From Parcubacteria group bacterium CG10_big_fil_rev_8_21_14_0_10_38_31 (GTDB lineage: Bacteria > Patescibacteriota > Minisyncoccia > GCA-002772825), in assembly GCA_002772825.1 (NCBI GenBank), contig PFDM01000043.1:5902-12840 (forward strand): DNA of 6,939 nt. The letters are read 5' to 3'. The notes beneath the pieces were generated by a model. That model worked only from the letters and a program-made list of their open reading frames with translations. It made no database searches and was not told the origin of the DNA. The translations under genes were made by a program, and so were the position numbers. Within the stretch, counting starts at the first letter, position 1. The number at the start of each line of letters is the position of its first letter. This document shows, piece after piece, positions 5,797 through 6,939 of this stretch.

Positions 5797-6897
5797 ATGA
5801 AATTACCAAGTATAAAAAAGGTGAAAAATTTAAAAGGGAAAAAAGTTCTCTTAAGGGCAGACTTGAATGTGTTTATAGAAGATGGCGAAGTGAAGGGTGA
5901 TTTTAGAATAAAACAGGTTTTGCCGACTATTAAATTTTTAAAGAAAAATGGCGCGAAAATTATAATTTTAAGTCATGTTACAAAAGGCCGAGCTAATGGA
6001 CTTTTACCAGTTGCGGAATATCTTAATACATACTTTAAGGTAGATTTTTCCAGAGAAGTTTTGGGGAGTGAGACAAGAGAAAAAATTGATAATATGAAAA
6101 ACGGCGGAGTCCTTCTCCTTGAGAACTTAAGGTCAGATAAAAGAGAAAAAAGTAATGATACCGGTTTTGCCAAAGAGCTCGCGTCTTTAGGCGACATTTA
6201 TATTAATGACGCTTTTTCTGTCTCTCACAGGAAACATGCTTCTATTGTGGGTATTCCGAAATTCCTTCCCTCATACTCAGGTTTTCTTATGGACGAAGAG
6301 GTCTTGAATCTTTCTAAGGCGTTTAAGTCAAGACATCCGTTTCTTCTAATCTTGGGAGGAGTAAAATTTGAAAGTAAATTAGGCGTCCTGAAGAGATTTA
6401 TAAAGACAGCGGATAAGATCTTTATCGGCGGAGCGTTGGCGAATGTCTTCCTCAAGGAAAAGGGGGTTGATATTGGGAAATCTATTTATGATAAAGATGT
6501 AAATATTAAGAAATTTGTAAAAAGTAAGAAAATCGTCATTCCAAAAGATATGCTCACGGAGAGTGGTATCAATTGGGATATTGGCGAGGACGCGATAAAA
6601 GAGTTAAAGGAGATGATAGATAGAGCTAAGTTCATAATCTGGAGCGGGCCCTTAGGTAACTTTGAAGGGGGTTATAAGACGGGTACGACGGAGATAGCCA
6701 AAGCTATTGCTGGATCCAAAGCAAATTCGGTAGTGGGTGGAGGAGATACTATCTCGGCGATTAAAAAGCTGAACATATTGAATAAATTTTCGTTTGTTTC
6801 TACTGGTGGTGGAGCAATGCTCGCCTTCTTATCGGAAGGCACTTTACCAGGCATAGAGGTGCTTAAGAAAAAGACCAAACAAAAACTCCCCACTTAA
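5797..6897 (+). CDS. pgk: Phosphoglycerate kinase
   Basis: Pgk transfers the acyl phosphate of 1,3-bisphosphoglycerate to ADP, the first ATP-yielding step of glycolysis. At 366 residues it is shorter than the usual 390-400, but both lobes are complete. The N-lobe has LLRADLNV (18-25), DFRIKQVLPTI (35-45), LSH with H60, LLLENLR ending at R112, and INDAFSVSHRKHAS (136-149). The C-lobe has LGGVKFESKLGVL (186-198), IFIGGALANVFL (208-219), WSGPLGNFE (282-290), VGGGDT (313-318) and STGGGAMLAFL (335-345). The SHLGRP motif reads SHVTKG, so an Arg that helps bind substrate is replaced by Lys or shifted. The TAA stop lies in the centre of a palindromic terminator, so the last residues (KKKTKQKLPT) are encoded by its left arm and just upstream of it. 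It is the last gene of the operon. Confidence 0.97.
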   Translation: MKLPSIKKVKNLKGKKVLLRADLNVFIEDGEVKGDFRIKQVLPTIKFLKKNGAKIIILSHVTKGRANGLLPVAEYLNTYFKVDFSREVLGSETREKIDNMKNGGVLLLENLRSDKREKSNDTGFAKELASLGDIYINDAFSVSHRKHASIVGIPKFLPSYSGFLMDEEVLNLSKAFKSRHPFLLILGGVKFESKLGVLKRFIKTADKIFIGGALANVFLKEKGVDIGKSIYDKDVNIKKFVKSKKIVIPKDMLTESGINWDIGEDAIKELKEMIDRAKFIIWSGPLGNFEGGYKTGTTEIAKAIAGSKANSVVGGGDTISAIKKLNILNKFSFVSTGGGAMLAFLSEGTLPGIEVLKKKTKQKLPT

Positions 6898-6917
6898 GTG
6901 GGGAGTTTTTGTTTGGT
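6874..6917. terminator. 44-bp palindromic, probably bidirectional terminator overlapping the pgk stop
   Basis: The sequence is a perfect palindrome centred on CTTAAG (6893-6898). The GC-rich core ACTCCCC/GGGGAGT is followed by TTTTTGTTTGG on both strands, so it can end transcription from either side. The TAA of pgk (6895-6897) is in the apical loop. The remaining 22 bases of the window carry no feature I can support. Confidence 0.9.
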
Positions 6918-6939
6918 GATTAGCTAACCCAACGGCTAA

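Noticed and set aside
6918..6939. End of a convergent minus-strand gene at the right edge.
   Set aside because: Only about six codons are visible, with no way to tell coding from non-coding. It is mentioned only as a prediction.

Overview
The window looks like a piece of a small, gene-dense bacterial genome, most likely from the Candidate Phyla Radiation (Patescibacteria, Parcubacteria-like). This is an inference from several cues. The Tgt carries an internal insertion of a kind I recall from that group. There is an orphan GspG-type pseudopilin, the Pgk is short, and intergenic gaps are often under 20 bp. Base composition is AT-leaning outside one island, and most genes lack a Shine-Dalgarno (SD) sequence. 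Every long frame ends in TAA or TAG and none needs TGA as a sense codon, which fits standard code 11 rather than the TGA=Gly code of Gracilibacteria/Absconditabacteria.

Layout, left to right. Positions 2-100 hold the tail of an upstream gene, possibly a PD-(D/E)XK-type nuclease. Next come a membrane-anchored CxxC protein of unknown function (145-603), a long AT-rich hairpin (608-693) and tgt (701-1849). A pseudopilin gene (1875-2399) lies on the minus strand and converges on tgt. Positions 2400-2987 are regulatory and repeat DNA. They contain a 50-bp perfect palindrome with a 12-bp duplication of one arm, an extended -10 promoter, a short structured transcript that begins a small ORF and runs into a strong terminator before any stop codon, a second promoter candidate and several operator-like palindromes. 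A GC-richer unknown gene (2988-3806) follows. Then come a strong terminator (3843-3876) and a probable operon: an NAD(P)H-quinone-reductase-like flavoprotein, an MgtC-family membrane protein, triosephosphate isomerase and phosphoglycerate kinase (3930-6897). That operon ends in a palindromic terminator whose centre contains the pgk stop codon.

Functionally, tpiA and pgk supply two consecutive-branch steps of lower glycolysis, and tgt modifies tRNA wobble position 34. The flavoprotein and MgtC-like protein share the transcript but have no obvious biochemical link to glycolysis.

The most unusual part is the island at about 2600-3880. Its main gene differs from its neighbours in base composition and has no family I recognise. 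It is bracketed by two small hairpins (2908-2926 and 3817-3835) with perfectly complementary 7-nt loops. The lower stems differ in sequence, yet both pair. The pair could be an mRNA 5'-3' kissing interaction, or a pair of inverted recombination sites enclosing the gene. The sequence alone cannot decide between these.
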